Below, piece after piece: positions 1-12,092 of a stretch of 64,000 bases of DNA. The notes under the pieces are model-generated. The model ran no database searches. It had not been told where the DNA came from and worked only from the letters and a program-made list of their open reading frames with translations. Both the position numbers and the translations under genes were made by a program. This stretch comes from Euphorbia lathyris (Eukaryota; Streptophyta; Magnoliopsida; Malpighiales; Euphorbiaceae): positions 10,630,001-10,694,000 of the forward strand of contig NC_088917.1 of the NCBI RefSeq assembly GCF_963576675.1, read 5' to 3'. The stretch's first letter is position 1; each line of letters starts with the position of its first letter.

Positions 1-3000
1 GGTTTCTTTCTACTCCTCAAAAACCCTTTTCTGCTCTTCCAAACTATGCCCAACTTGATGATGTACAGAACCAGGTAAATCAATCTCTTCATTTTTGAAA
101 AATGTTCTATGTGAATCGAAGAACACGCATGAAATTGGGATTATTGAGATTGGGAATTTCAGGTTTTGGTTGAAGGAAGACCGAAATCAAGAGCTTCGAT
201 TCTTAATAGACCTTCGTCTCTCAATGCTCTAACTGGTCCTATGGTTCGTTTTACTTTTAATTTCACTTTCACTTTGTTTACAAGTGTTGTTTTGTTCATA
301 ATTGATTGATTTTGCAGAAAATTTGGGAGGATGAAATTTGAGTTCATAATTTGAATCCTTTTCTCTTGATAGGTAGCTAGGCTTACGAGACTGTATGAAT
401 CATGGGAAGAAAACTCAGATATTGGATTTGTCTTAATGAAGGTATAACATTTGCTATTTGGCCTATTTTTCTATGCCTATCTATGTGAAACTGCTATGTT
501 GCACAGAAGCTTTGATTTTAAAGCATTGCACGAAAACTTCGATTGTAAAGCCTTTTTGGGAATCTGAAAGGCCCTGAAACTTGTACCGAACCTTTTGGGT
601 CACATTTCTGTAATTTATAGATAATATCCATACATTTTTATTCTTTGCACGTTTCGTTTCCTATACTCTTTGCAAACACCATTTCCCTGTTTGAGTTTCC
701 GTATCTGTTTCCAATGTAAGATAATCCGAACATTATATTGATAATGTTCTTGCTGCTTTAATTTTGTCAGTTTAGCTTCTAATTTGCTGCCTGAATTTTT
801 TTTGAAGGGTAATGGCAAGGCTTTCTGCTCTGGTGCAGATGTTGTTTCCCTCACTGAATTAATTAATGAAGGTGAGAATCCTTTAGAACTTAACTATTTT
901 CGCCATTCACTTCTTCTGGAAATTCTTTTTTGGTTTGAAGGCCTAATTGTTTCTTTTCATCTGTTTCAGAATTTTAGGTTATTTCCCAACTTTATGCTTG
1001 AATTTGCTTATAAAAATTGGTGCAACCTTTGCTTTATAATTTGCTAAATTATGATTCTTAATCCCGTTAGTCTTTAATTCACCGGCTATTTTTAATTTGA
1101 TATCGTCTCTTGCAGTCATGAATTGCATACTTCATAAATACTATCTAGTTGACCGGTTAATTTATTTTGTTTTGATGTGGAGCTTATTATGACCATGATT
1201 AATTGTATTGATGCTTTTGTACTTCTCGACTTTCATTATATGCAGGCAGACTTGAAGAATGCAAAAGCTTTTTTCGGGCGTTGTACAAGTTTGCTTATAT
1301 CCAAGCAACGTATTTGAAGCCACATGTGAGGATGCATATTGATTAAGATCCTGAGTACATAGTCCGAGATATTTTATCATTTTTACATGTTCTGTTCCCA
1401 CCAGAACTTTTTTCCGCATTAAAATTTGTTTTGCTTAAGTATAACGAAATTGACATATTCACAGATCGCTATCTTGGATGGTTACACAATGGGATGTGGA
1501 GCAGGAATTTCTCTTCCAGGAATGTTCCGTGTTGTAACTGATAAAACTGTATGTTAGTGTTTCTGCTCAATTGTTGATGCTCTAACTGAATTGTTTTCTG
1601 TCATTCTTCTTTTAGTTATACGGTGGTTGTATGTCGTTTTTGTTCTGAGTAACTTCTGAGTTGAATGATTTTTAAGTTGCAAGTCGTGATGTACTGTATC
1701 AGACGGCAACATATTTCCAATTTAAATGATGTACTACTAAAGAAACGGTTTCCAATTTGCAGGTTTTCTCTCATCCTGAGGCTCAAATGGGTTTCCATCC
1801 GGATACTGGGGCTTCCTATTATCTTTCTCGACTTCCTGGTTACCTAGGTAGCATCCATATTTTACCGCCATTATTTAATGTAATTTTATGCATTCTGATT
1901 GTCAGACAAATGCCGTGCTTGCTATTGCTAGTATTTGGTCGATATTGCTTATTTTACTTCGAAAATAGCTATCAACACCTGTTTTTCAATCCTAATCAAG
2001 CACTATATTTGTTAGGAGAATACTTGGCCTTAACCGGAGATAAGCTTAACGGTGCGGAAATGATTGCTTGTGGCCTTGCTACTCACTACTCATTACACGA
2101 GGTTTGTTCTCAATTTAGTTAATCTACGACTATGGTTCATTCCGTTCCAACTATTGCTTAAAATAATAAACTTCGCGAGCAGCGACTTTCTTTGGTTGAG
2201 GAACGCGTCGGTAGATTGATGACAGATGACAACAATGTTATTGAGACTTCTCTTGCTCAATATGGTGATCTTGTCTATCCGAATAACACGAGTGTCCTTC
2301 GCAGGTAATTTCTTATACTATGTTTCTTATTTTTATCATCTCTTTAATTGCAGCTACAATAGCCAATTTAGCTTATATTATGTGTATTATATTAGACTAA
2401 GTGCCCGTCTTTTCCTCCTTTTTGTTGCTTTACTCCAAACAATAAATATAAAGTGTTCGGTTGGGATTAAGAAACAAATGTTAATAACTATTTTGTAAGG
2501 AAAATCAATTCATATCTACCAGCAACAGTAATAGCTAACAACTGACAACAACTGAACCAAACGGGTCCTAAATACCAAATTACTCAATGGAGATGTGGGG
2601 CTAAATTAATAATAAAGCACGAACCGTCCAATTTAGTTATCAGCTTGTTCATTTACGGCCAATTTCACCCTTGTCTGTTAATTTTTTCTTTTTCTTTTTC
2701 ACTTTATGTACTAATTGGCTTCGCATCTCCATTTGAAGGGCCAAATTGATATCCAATCCACACTATATTGATCGAGGAATGAGGCGGACTAGAAATGTCC
2801 GCCCTTCTGTTATCTCCATCTAGTCAACATGTATAACGCGAGTTCATCTAACTTACACATCCAACTTATTTATCTAGTTATTAATTTTTTAATATTTTTC
2901 AGGTTTGAGACGATTGATAACTGCTTTTGCCATGAAACAATGGAGGAAATCGTCGATGCATTAGTAAGCTTGACATTCCACGAAAACTCGGCTCACTCCT

Positions 3001-3669
3001 CGCCTTTTCAGCATCAAGTAATTGTAATATTTCTTTTCAATATGAATTTCCCAGGAAAATGAGGCAGCTAGCTCTCTTGATGACTGGTCTAAAACTACAC
3101 TTCGAAAAATTAAAGAAGCTTCCCCGCTTAGCTTAAAAGTCGCCCTACGATCTGTAAGTTATTAACTTCGCGTCGATATTGATTTCCCTTGAGTCTCGAC
3201 TGAAGTTTTTCCGTCTGTGGGATTCAGATACGAGAAGGTAGATTTCAATCTGTTGATCAATGTCTAGCCCGTGAATATCGAATATCCATCACAGGGATCT
3301 CCAAAAGAGTGTCTAATGACTTCTGTGAGGTATAATTATCTCAATTTACGTCTTAACAACATTTAGACGACCGGTCCTAACCTGATCTCCGGCCGAATTT
3401 ATTTGTTTACAGGGTGTTCGAGCTCGAATGGTGGATAAGGATTTCGCTCCAAAGGTGACTCGATCAAACTTTATATGGTAATACTTCCTATCTACGTTTT
3501 CTTAACGGAATCTGTTATCGTGCAGTGGGATCCTCCGAGATTAGAAGAAGTAAGTGAAGACATGGTGGATGCGCACTTCTATCCTCTCAGTGAGCTAGAA
3601 CCTGAGCTGGAGCTTCCTGTGGCAACTCGGGAACCTTACGACTTGCTGGAGTCTAAAGAGTCTGAATAG
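1..3669 (+). CDS. 3-hydroxyisobutyryl-CoA hydrolase-like protein, mitochondrial type (5' end outside window)
   Basis: Crotonase-fold acyl-CoA hydrolase, closest in my recall to the Arabidopsis HIBCH-like proteins At3g60510/At4g31810; family members act on 3-hydroxyisobutyryl-CoA in valine breakdown. Fourteen exons are read with GT-AG borders and consistent phase: 1-74, 163-243, 373-441, 808-871, 1246-1325, 1465-1548, 1763-1847, 2016-2101, 2180-2304, 2903-2963, 3055-3153, 3228-3329, 3413-3454 and 3526-3669 (TAG stop). About 397 residues are visible. The first exon reads FSALPNYAQLDD, the stretch just after the transit peptide in the family, so only the presequence is missing. Visible motifs are FCSGADV and MGCGAGISLPG (oxyanion hole), and HPEAQMGFHPDTGASY, which holds the Glu and Asp expected to be catalytic. 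The C-terminal part (REGRF, KDFAPKWDPP) is complete. There are no internal stops, so the gene looks functional. Substrate is inferred from family only. Confidence 0.95.
2305..2902 (+). other. Long intron 9 of the HIBCH-like gene
   Basis: At 598 bp this is the longest intron of the visible gene. It lies between the exon ending LVYPNNTSVLR and the exon starting FETIDNC. It holds AT-rich sequence and a stretch near 2540-2570 (accaaacgggtcctaaat) that resembles the ends of small plant DNA transposons. I found no matching terminal inverted repeat, so no element is called. Confidence 0.6.
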
Positions 3670-4328
3670 AGGCCGTGTCGAATACTAGTTTATCGTTACT
3701 CGCTGCTGGACAAGCTGCATTATAACCCTATAAATGATTTTGCGCAAAATCGCATACGGTGTTGCGATAACAGCCATGTTTCAAAATTTTCTGATTCATT
3801 TGACAATGGCTTGTTGTAGTAGTAGAAGGTTTTGGTAGGCTTAAAATGTGGTTATAAAGATTGGAAATTTGGTTTCCTTACATTTATACTTTGTTAATGA
3901 TTTAGAATAGAATGGATTAATTTCAAATATATTATATAATTTCTAACACTGATAATATGATTTTTATTAAAAAAAAAACTGATAATATGATTTACTCACT
4001 GATAAGATCCGTTGTAACGAAAAAAACTTGTGATTTCACTGGTTTCGCTAATTTGTAAATGGGTGTCTATGATTTTTTTTTTCTCATTTACAAATCAATG
4101 ATTTTTAAATTGACATTGTTAATTTAATCGTTGATGATATTCTTAATAATTTTAATTCTTTAATTTTTTTGGTTTTGATGATTTTTATATAATTGATGAG
4201 AGAAAGTCAATGTTTAAGAGAAAGAAAACTTCAAAAATAAAAAATATGGTTTTATGGTAAATATGAAGTATTGTTAAACTGAAAAATTGACTGACATATC
4301 TTTCAAGTGCAAAACTCACAAAGTACAG
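3670..4328. other. Intergenic and 3' flank, no gene seen
   Basis: AT-rich sequence downstream of the hydrolase stop, presumably including its 3' UTR. The segment 4039-4135 (gctaatttgtaaatgggtg followed by a T-run) is a diverged relative of 4450-4590 inside the fold-back element. No coding potential is seen. Confidence 0.6.
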
Positions 4329-4691
4329 ATCATGTTCGCAATCTTTTAAACCACGAGGACTGTCTTTACAAATTGGTCAAACCACAATGTTTATTTTTAT
4401 ACTTTTTCCATATTTCACACAATTATTTATAGGTTAATTTCAAAAACACCCATGTGGTTTTGCTAATTTGCAGATGAGTGTCTAGAGTTTTTTTTTTTTT
4501 TTTTTTTTTTTTGTTAAAAACAGAGGACTAAGGGTTTTTTTTCCATTTACAAATCAAGGACTTTTATATTGAAATTACCAATTTTACCATTGATGACCTC
4601 AAAATAAAAAAAAATGGAAAAAGTACAAAACTAAACATTGGGTCAATTTGCAAAGACAGTCACAATGAGTTAAAAGTTTGCAAACATGGAT
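4329..4691. repeat. Fold-back (MITE-like) inverted repeat
   Basis: The segment 4329-4409 and the reverse complement of 4616-4691 match along about 75-80 bp. Shared blocks include gactgtctttRcaaatt, aatgttta and tactttttcc. The roughly 205-bp loop holds a long T-run (about 4490-4512) and a segment similar to 4039-4135. No transposase and no clean target-site duplication are visible. Confidence 0.65.
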
Positions 4692-5585
4692 TCTTTATTT
4701 TGCGAATTTTGTAGCTAAATGAAATGTGAGTCAATTTTTCAATCAAACAATACTTATGAGTTAGTTAATTTGCAGTTAGACCTTGAATTTTAGATAATTT
4801 ACAAAGTCAATCTATTTGCATGTTTATTTTATACTTTTCTCATATGAAGAGAACATAACACAATTATGACATATCAATCCGAATTATCATGCCTAATGTT
4901 ATTTGACATGCCAACTCGAATTATCATCCCTAATATTATAGTTATTCTCGCCAATACAATACCGGTCTTGAAATATCGAGTTACAACTTTCACGTTGTTT
5001 GAGCATAAACATGATTTTTTTTTGGTAGGCAAAAGTTTAGGTAAGGGTAGGTCTACCAACTCCCAAGGTCAGAGCAAACTACAGACCTCGACCGCCGAAT
5101 CTGTACAGTCAATAATACTATTTTATAAACAATAAAATCATTTCAACTAACTCAATATCTCAATAGTTTTTTTTTTAATCTATTTTGGTAAAATAATTCA
5201 TAAAATTTTTAACTTTTAAAATAAATCTTGCTTATCAATATCACAAAAATCTCTCTATATACCCTTTAGAGAACTACTGCAAATTTATTTCCAAAATCCA
5301 AAATATCACAAAAATCTTTATAATACCTTACTATTTGAAAGTTCCGTACCGTTGTACTTTCTATACAACCTCAGAATTGATCCTGCCGGTACTCTGAAAC
5401 AATTAAAAGCTGTTTCATCTTCACACCAATGCTCTTGTGCACATCAATTGAATGATATTTCATCTTTTCCTCTTGCTAAGAAAATACTGTTACATCTGCG
5501 GAAAAAAAAAAAAAAACTCTCTATTAGACTATTGTTATAGATAAGGTATAAAAATATTTATATTATTGTTGAGTAAGAGTAATTT
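4692..5585. other. Intergenic, no gene seen
   Basis: AT-rich sequence with short open frames only (for example 4866-5135) that show no recognisable domain, no splice context and no repeat boundary. Confidence 0.5.
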
Positions 5586-6180
5586 TAAAATGTGACGGGG
5601 CATCGTGCCTTGGGCAAAATCTTAAATCCAGACATGGACAAAGCCATCCCAAGCATAGGGAAGAGCAACAAGACTTCAAGGAGGAATGGACACGATTGAC
5701 CGCGAGTAGTGAATGAGACATATCAATATCTACTGGTTGTGGGCTTCAAGTTGGCGTAAAGAACACTATAGGGGGACAGAGTCTCTAGCGTCAGATCTCC
5801 ACCAACCCCTGAGCTAGTAGTTTGTACTGGTTTAAGCGATCCACCCTAGTCCACTAGTGCCTAGGAGATCGGGCATCTGACCTTTAAGAAGGGAGGCGGA
5901 TGACTCCGTAGGGTGGAACCCCTACGAATACTTTAGGCTCGGGAGTTAGCCCATAGTGCGAATCCTTTGTGAGACGAGATTTAACCACAGGGAGACCCTT
6001 CGAGACGGAATACAGACAGACAAATTGACGGGATGTTTAAGGCTTAACAGGATATACCCCTTCGATATGAGTTGGCTGGCCGAGGCTTTGAGAAATCTCA
6101 ACACCACACAGGGCTTGGCCTGGCTCCATAACATTTGGTCTAATTTTAAACATTATTATGTCAATCATGAACTTTAGAGA
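5586..6180. other. GC-richer island of unknown origin in AT-rich intergenic DNA
   Basis: About 600 bp with clearly higher GC than either flank. Short frames occur on both strands (5946-6177), but no motif is recognised. It does not match the LTR elements elsewhere in this window by eye. It could be a fragment of another retroelement or organelle-derived DNA. It is neither plastid tRNA nor rRNA as far as I can tell. Confidence 0.35.
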
Positions 6181-7430
6181 TCTCTCGTTAGCCTCCTAAT
6201 TTTATTAGGATGACTTCTTGTCCTTTAAACTTCCTTAAAGATCAACCCTTTGAAATAACTACGATGATGTATTTATTAATCCATTGAATTTGTTTAAAAT
6301 AATATACGTCTTAACTTGTTCAAATCTCTCATTCTCTGTTCTGCCATGCAAACTTAAAGAGCTAATGAGACATGTTAAGCAAGTTTAAAAAACCAATGTT
6401 GTCAGAAGAGCTAACGGTGAATGACCAAATTCACTTGGTCATTAAGATGCATTCACATTGCTCGTTGGCAGAATAAACTGGACATCAAACCAAATTTATA
6501 ATTAAGATATGGGTTACTTAATTCAACCAAATGGCTCGAGTTGGTCGAACCACATGACGTAATAAATAAATAATAAGCCCTGTAAATTCATCATCATATT
6601 TTAGTATAATTACAACAATTTCTGCATCAAACTATTAGTATTTCAAAATTAATATTTTTATTATTTAGATAAGTCAGTGAATTGTGAAGATAATGAGACT
6701 TAAAATCCAAAGTTTTCAAAAAGTGATGATTTTTATTTTTTTTACCTTTTCATTATTTTTAAAAATACAAAATCGGGGTGACCCCTCCCGGTTGGACCGT
6801 CAAGTCCCCAGTTTAACCCCTGTTCTTACCGGGTTGTTAAACATTAACATTGGAGACCCAGTTGGTTGCCTATTCGACCGGCCAGTCTGATTCGAGTCGG
6901 GCAATACCGAAAAGAACTAATAAGACATCTTCAAAGTTCACGAGGTCAGCTAGATAAAATAATCTAGAAGAGGCGTTTGATATATTAAGCCTTTGGACAA
7001 AAAATATCAGAAGATAGTTGTCGAATTACAAGTCCAACCCAACCCAATGGTAGTTTCAAACTCGGGTTTAATAATCAAATCCCAAATCCAATGCAATAAA
7101 TACACCTAAAATATATTTTTTAATTGTAAAAATTAAAATTTATACTAAAAAATAAATATATAAATTTAATAATTAATATTAACAGACCAAACCGAACTTA
7201 TTTTTATACATCTCAGACCCACTCTAGAAATAGACGAGTTTGGTGGCTCGGGCTAATATCAATTACCTTTTCCCTAGCCCATCCTATTGGACACGAGCCT
7301 GGACAAACCGGGCAGGTACTGTCTACATACCACCACTGCCTTTCAGAGATTTGCTTAAAAAAACTACTATGTACTTTGATTTTTATCCAACCAAAACAAG
7401 CAAATAAAAGTCTAATACATCCTTTACTCG
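6181..7430. other. Intergenic, decayed repeat debris
   Basis: AT-rich DNA. The segment 6770-6905 has repeated cggttggaccg / gaccggccag words, and 7020-7330 has cccaacccaatgg / gcccatcctattgg words, both typical of old plant repeats. No coding frame or complete element boundary is recognised. Confidence 0.4.
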
Positions 7431-7561
7431 CTATGTTGCACAGACACGGACACTGGAAACGTTATTTCTAAAACATAACCTTCATAAATTAGCCATCAAA
7501 CAGACACACATGGACATGAAATGTAGAAACGCTACTAAAGAGGAGTGTCCGTGCAACATAG
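7431..7561. mobile_element. Small MITE-like element, about 131 bp
   Basis: The ends are inverted: ctatgttgcac at 7431 and gtgcaacatag ending at 7561. The similarity continues inward, with cggacac on the left against the complement of gtgtccg on the right. There is no coding capacity. A target-site duplication was not convincingly found (flanks actcg and gtcgc). Confidence 0.6.
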
Positions 7562-7619
7562 GTCGCTTTTCATACCCTATTAGTGGACCAAATAAATATG
7601 CAAAGCATGATGTTGATTC

Positions 7620-10301
7620 TCATCTGTTCTCTCCACCACCATCAAATCTCAATTTCTGTAACAAAACGAAAACGAAGTAAACAAAACGAAAAACGAACAG
7701 AAAAACACGACATAATACAAAAACATACCTCCTCCTCGTCGAATCTCTTGTTTATATCTGCAAGCATTTTGAAAACTTTCTCGAACGAAGACTCCATATA
7801 CGTCCTCAGAGCAGCTACCTCTCTCAGCACTTTACTTCCTTCACTCGGATGTTCAGAAGTTCGGTGTCCTTCATTTCTTTCACTCGAATTCTGAGAAGGT
7901 CGTGCGGATTCTTCAAAAGAAGTGCTATTATCTTCGTTCATAGAAGCACCCTCTTCTATAGGAGTATACTCAGCAGACTCATATGGTACCAACCACATAT
8001 TATAAGTCTCCAAAATCTTAACTTCCTCCTTGTCCGGTACCATATTCTTGCAATTCAACTAATAAAAAAGAAAAACACAAAATTTATAAGACAAATATCA
8101 TCAAACGAACACTAAAAAAACGATAAAAAGAAGCCGAGGAAACTAAACCTGCTCCGGGCTCTTAGAGAACAAGTTCCTCTCCAAAATCTCTTTATTTACA
8201 GTAGAGTCGAGTGTACGCCAATTAAACATTCTAGGGGTGCCAGACCTTGTTTTCTGACACAAAAATCCTTTGGCAAATCCACATACCTCGTAAAACCATA
8301 TCTGGAATAAAACGGGACACCCGTATAACCTATAATAACCAGGCCGATTCTGATTCTGGGCGTTCTTTTTCAAAGACCGCATAGTCAAATTGAAAACATG
8401 AGTACCCCAAAAATACTCTGAATAGTAACCAGTCTCCACAAGGTCAAAGTCAGTATCCGCTACAATTTTATTATCCGGGGTGCCTAACAGAAAAACATGA
8501 ATGAAGTACATCAATGTTAACTTGACAGCATCATTGTCCGTCTCCCATTTTCTATTCACAAACACCTCGGCTATGTCAACACAGTAAATATGTTTCTTGT
8601 TAGGAAAATACTTCTGAATCAATCTCGTACCTTGACCATTAAGAATTACCTTGTTTTCAAGACATTTCAAACCACAAATCATACTGAATTCCTCCTTGCC
8701 AAACCTCAGCCTTTGCCCGCCTACCTCAATGAATAAACAAGAGCTGTCCGGTTGATGTAACTCTCTCATTAACAGGCAATGGATTAAATGTGGTTGTACC
8801 TTAATCTCACTGAGTTCCAAAAATCTACCAAAGCATGTCGATTTAAACATATTTAACTGTGTTTCGCTCAAATTTCGCTTTATTTTACTCAGTGCATAAA
8901 TATCACTGGAAATATATGCTGTAGCAGCCCAATAGTCGCTTCGCTGGAAATATGGATCCCAAATCTGGAAAAAAAAACACAGACAAAAAGTTTCAAACAA
9001 GCTTCACACATTAAATAACAATTTCACAAACATTCTATAAAAGTTTTATAACAATTTTCTATCAGTTTCACAGAGTTCTACAAGAGTTGCACTTGAGTTG
9101 TACCAATGATTCACTAAAATTATAGAGTTCCACAACAATTTCATTAGGTTTCACTGGATAGACTTCCACAACAATTTCACCTTGTGAAACTCATGTCAAA
9201 CCCTCTTAAACCTTGTTAAAACTCTGGTGAAACTCTGTGAAGTTTTGGTGAAAATCTGTGAAATCTTGGTGAAACTCCTGCACATCAGTATCACCAAGAT
9301 TGCAAAGCAATTTCACTAAAGGTTTCACAAAATTTTACTCGAGTTTCAGCAATATTTTACTAGAGTTTCAAATATTCAACAGTAGAACACATCAAAATGA
9401 CACAACAAAAAACAAAATTAAGAAACTCAACAATGAAAAACATACCCAATACTACTAAAAAACCAAAAATATCACAAAGGTTTAACTAAAATTATAGAGT
9501 TCCACAGAAATTTCACCAGGTTTTACTGAAGTTTCACCAATGTTTTACTTAAATTATAGACTTCCAACAGTTTCACCAAGTTTCACGAGAGTATCACCTC
9601 AGTACAACTCCTGCAAGACCTTGGTGAAACTTTGTTGAAACTTGGAGAAACCATGTGAAAACCTTAAGTGAAACACAGGTGAAACTTGGTGAAACTTGAT
9701 GAAACTCTTGCAAATCAGTATTACCAAGGGTTCACAGCAGTTTCTCCAGCATTTCAACAACATTTCGCAATAGTTTAACTAGAGTTTCAGATAACTAGCA
9801 ATGAAACACATAGGAAAAAAAAACATAACACAAAACAAAAAAAAACAACAATGGGAATCCGAAAAGACATACCTTCAAATTCCAATTTCCAGTTGGTACA
9901 ATATCAGGAAACCGAAAAGACACTTTAGGAACTTCTAACCTTGAGCTACCAACATTCCTCATCTGTTTTCTCAATGGAGACTTCGGCGAGGCACTATGAA
10001 CATTCAATCTCTTCTTTCCAACACTACACAAAAACCCACGGACTCATTAAAAATGTCAGAAAAGCAAACCTTCAAATCTCGATTTACAGTCACCATCACC
10101 AAAACCAAAAGACACTTCAGGAACCTCTAACAACCTTAAGTTACCAGAATTCATCTTCCGTCTTTTCGCAGTGGACATCGGCGGCGGCGTAGTCTTAACA
10201 CTCGATTTCCTCTTTCCATGACTAGAAAGAAAAGTATTGAACTCCTCATCATCACTAGATTCCATCATTTTATTCTTCATTTTACCCATCCGAACAAACA
10301 T
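7620..10301 (-). CDS. DUF1985-domain protein, gene model partly uncertain
   Basis: A spliced minus-strand gene read as exons A 10070-10301, B 9873-10023, C 8149-8964, D 7729-8058 and E 7620-7655 (TGA). B-C, C-D and D-E join in phase 0 with GT-AG borders. Exon C encodes a DUF1985-like domain of about 270 residues (FLELSEIKVQPHLIHCLLM, LRFGKEEFSMICGL). Exon D is Ser/Glu-rich and ends in a possible coiled coil (SSFEKVFKMLADINKRFDEEE). DUF1985 usually sits N-terminal to a Ulp1-type cysteine protease in Mutator-linked plant genes; no protease domain follows here. Exons A and B are paralogous (LEVPEVSFGF and LEVPKVSFRF). The A-B junction is suspect: the intron would be only 46 bp and the reading frame is off by one. 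An acceptor at 10315-10316 suggests a 5' UTR intron. The gene could be a captured gene, a young pseudogene or alternatively spliced. Confidence 0.6.
9005..9815. repeat. Degenerate TTTCAC/GTGAAA repeat array inside the DUF1985 intron
   Basis: The intron 8965-9872 is filled with short words agtttcac and gtgaaact. A unit occurs twice: roughly 9100-9400, and again from about 9480 to 9800. Both begin with actaaaattatagagttcca. Within each unit TTTCAC-rich arms flank a GTGAAA-rich centre, so the transcript could fold extensively (cttggtgaaact against agtttcaccaag). Confidence 0.6.
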
Positions 10302-10325
10302 ACTTACAACAAATCTGAAACACAA

Positions 10326-12092
10326 GAAAGAATGATCACATATAACATTTAAAATCTTAAAAACCTAACACAGCACCATAAGAAAAACGAAAGACCAAAA
10401 ACAAAAACAGAACGAAAGTAAATGCAAAAATTGCAAAAAACAACAAACATTAATCAAATTTTTTCGTAACTGATAGAAAATGGATAACTGATGAAAATTA
10501 AACGCAAATAATGACATAAAAACAACAAACAGAGAGCGAATATAAATGTTTATTCAAATTATCAAACTCAAAATGCGAACAGAGTAGCACGATAAACAAT
10601 AAATAAATATCGCCTAACATCAAAATCGCAGCCAAATAACAGCTCGAATAAAACTCCCTTGGAATTGGAACAGCCAAAACAATTATCTAAGCCCTAACAT
10701 TAATTTAAAACCACTGTAAACAATCAAAACTCACTCAATCACAATAATCAAATCATGCAAACAATCCCTAAAACTCAATACACAGAGAAATGCATAAAAA
10801 TTTGGCGAAATTAAAGAGTTTAAGAGCAGAATTGAATCGTACATTAGATTTCCGTTTGCCGGTTGGGCTATGATTGATGCAGGAAAAGGAGAAATGTGAG
10901 CGGAAATGATTCGAAGAAAAGAGCAGTGAGGGAGGAGGAGGAGGAGGAGGAGGGAATTGAGGTTTGAAAAGAAGAAACACCGGCTAAGTACAGATATAGT
11001 AGTCAAAAAGTTCTTTGTCAATTTAGACTGGAAAATTCACTGAAAATCATAACGGCGCAACAATTTAGTAATTAAATAAATTTGTCGGACTATTAAATTG
11101 TACTTTTTATAGGAAGAAAGTAAAACTAAAAGGGGTTAATTGTAATTTACAAAATCAATTTCTAAGACAACCATTTAACAAGATTATCAATTCGCCCCCT
11201 CAACTTTTAAAGTGTTTCGATAGCATCTCAATTTGTAAAAGATATCCAAATAGTCTCTCAATTTGTTTAAAATATAATTAATTAATAACTTGGTTGTAAA
11301 AAAGTAAACTACATATGCGGAAGATGTGTTGCATGCGTCTTATAATGTTATTACACAATTCAACGAATAGATGAAAACATATTAAAAATGAAGTTCTTAC
11401 TTGTTCAAGTGTAAAACTTGTCTTCTCTAATATTAGAACTGCATGCATCGATCTTGGTTGTTTTACTTTTTCAAGACGCGTCTAACATACATTATGTATG
11501 TAACTTAATTTTTTATAACCGTATGATTAATTGATTAAATTATACACAAATTGAATGAGTTATCTTGACATTTTATAATTGTCAAAATCGGACCAGTCAA
11601 AAAAACTAAAAAAACCAAAGAATTAAGGATTTAAGGTTCAATCGGGATTGAACCAGAGTTAAAAAAAAACTATAGTTTTTAATTTTATTTAACCTTTTAA
11701 TATAGTAAAAGTGTAAAACTAAAATATTAATAATATTAAAAAAAATTATACTAATAGTGAAACTTGAATACCGCCTTATCCATATGGATAGGGAATTTTT
11801 TTTTTATGAAAATAATATAAGAATAAAAAGTTATAAGTAATTAAGAAGTAAAAAATTCTTACCAAAAAAAAATTAAGAAGTAAAAAATAAAACTATTTTC
11901 CATAAAAAAAATAAAAAAAGTAAAAACTATTTTAATTTTAAAATCAACCTATTAGAATATTATTATGATTATCTTAAAAAAATCAAAAAAATAATTTAAT
12001 TTTATTGCAGTAGTAGCCAAAATTCCTATAATATCAATATTAAGACATAAAACTAATATGTAACGTAAACACATAAATTTATTCATCGAGAA
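10326..12092. other. Upstream flank of the DUF1985 gene and AT-rich intergenic DNA
   Basis: This probably contains the promoter and any 5' UTR exon of the minus-strand DUF1985 gene up to about 11000. A GAG/GGA trinucleotide run lies at 10927-10955. The segment 11170-11290 (ccctcaacttttaaagtg, tctcaatttgtaaaag, tctcaatttgtttaaa) resembles a common plant dispersed repeat. From 11680 to 12060 the DNA is nearly pure A/T. No gene is seen. Confidence 0.45.
10927..10955. repeat. GGA/GAG microsatellite
   Basis: A trinucleotide run of about nine units. It produces an artificial poly-proline frame on the minus strand, which is not a gene. Confidence 0.85.

Noticed and set aside
784..1047. 87-codon frame over the exon at 808-871
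   Set aside because: It only overlaps a real exon of the hydrolase and reads on into the intron; the spliced model is better supported.
5946..6177. Overlapping open frames on both strands in the GC-rich island
   Set aside because: No recognisable domain, no splice sites and no start context; left as an unknown region rather than a gene.
10768..10980. Open frame with a poly-proline run on the minus strand
   Set aside because: It is the translation of the GGA/GAG microsatellite at 10927-10955, with no domain or splice support.
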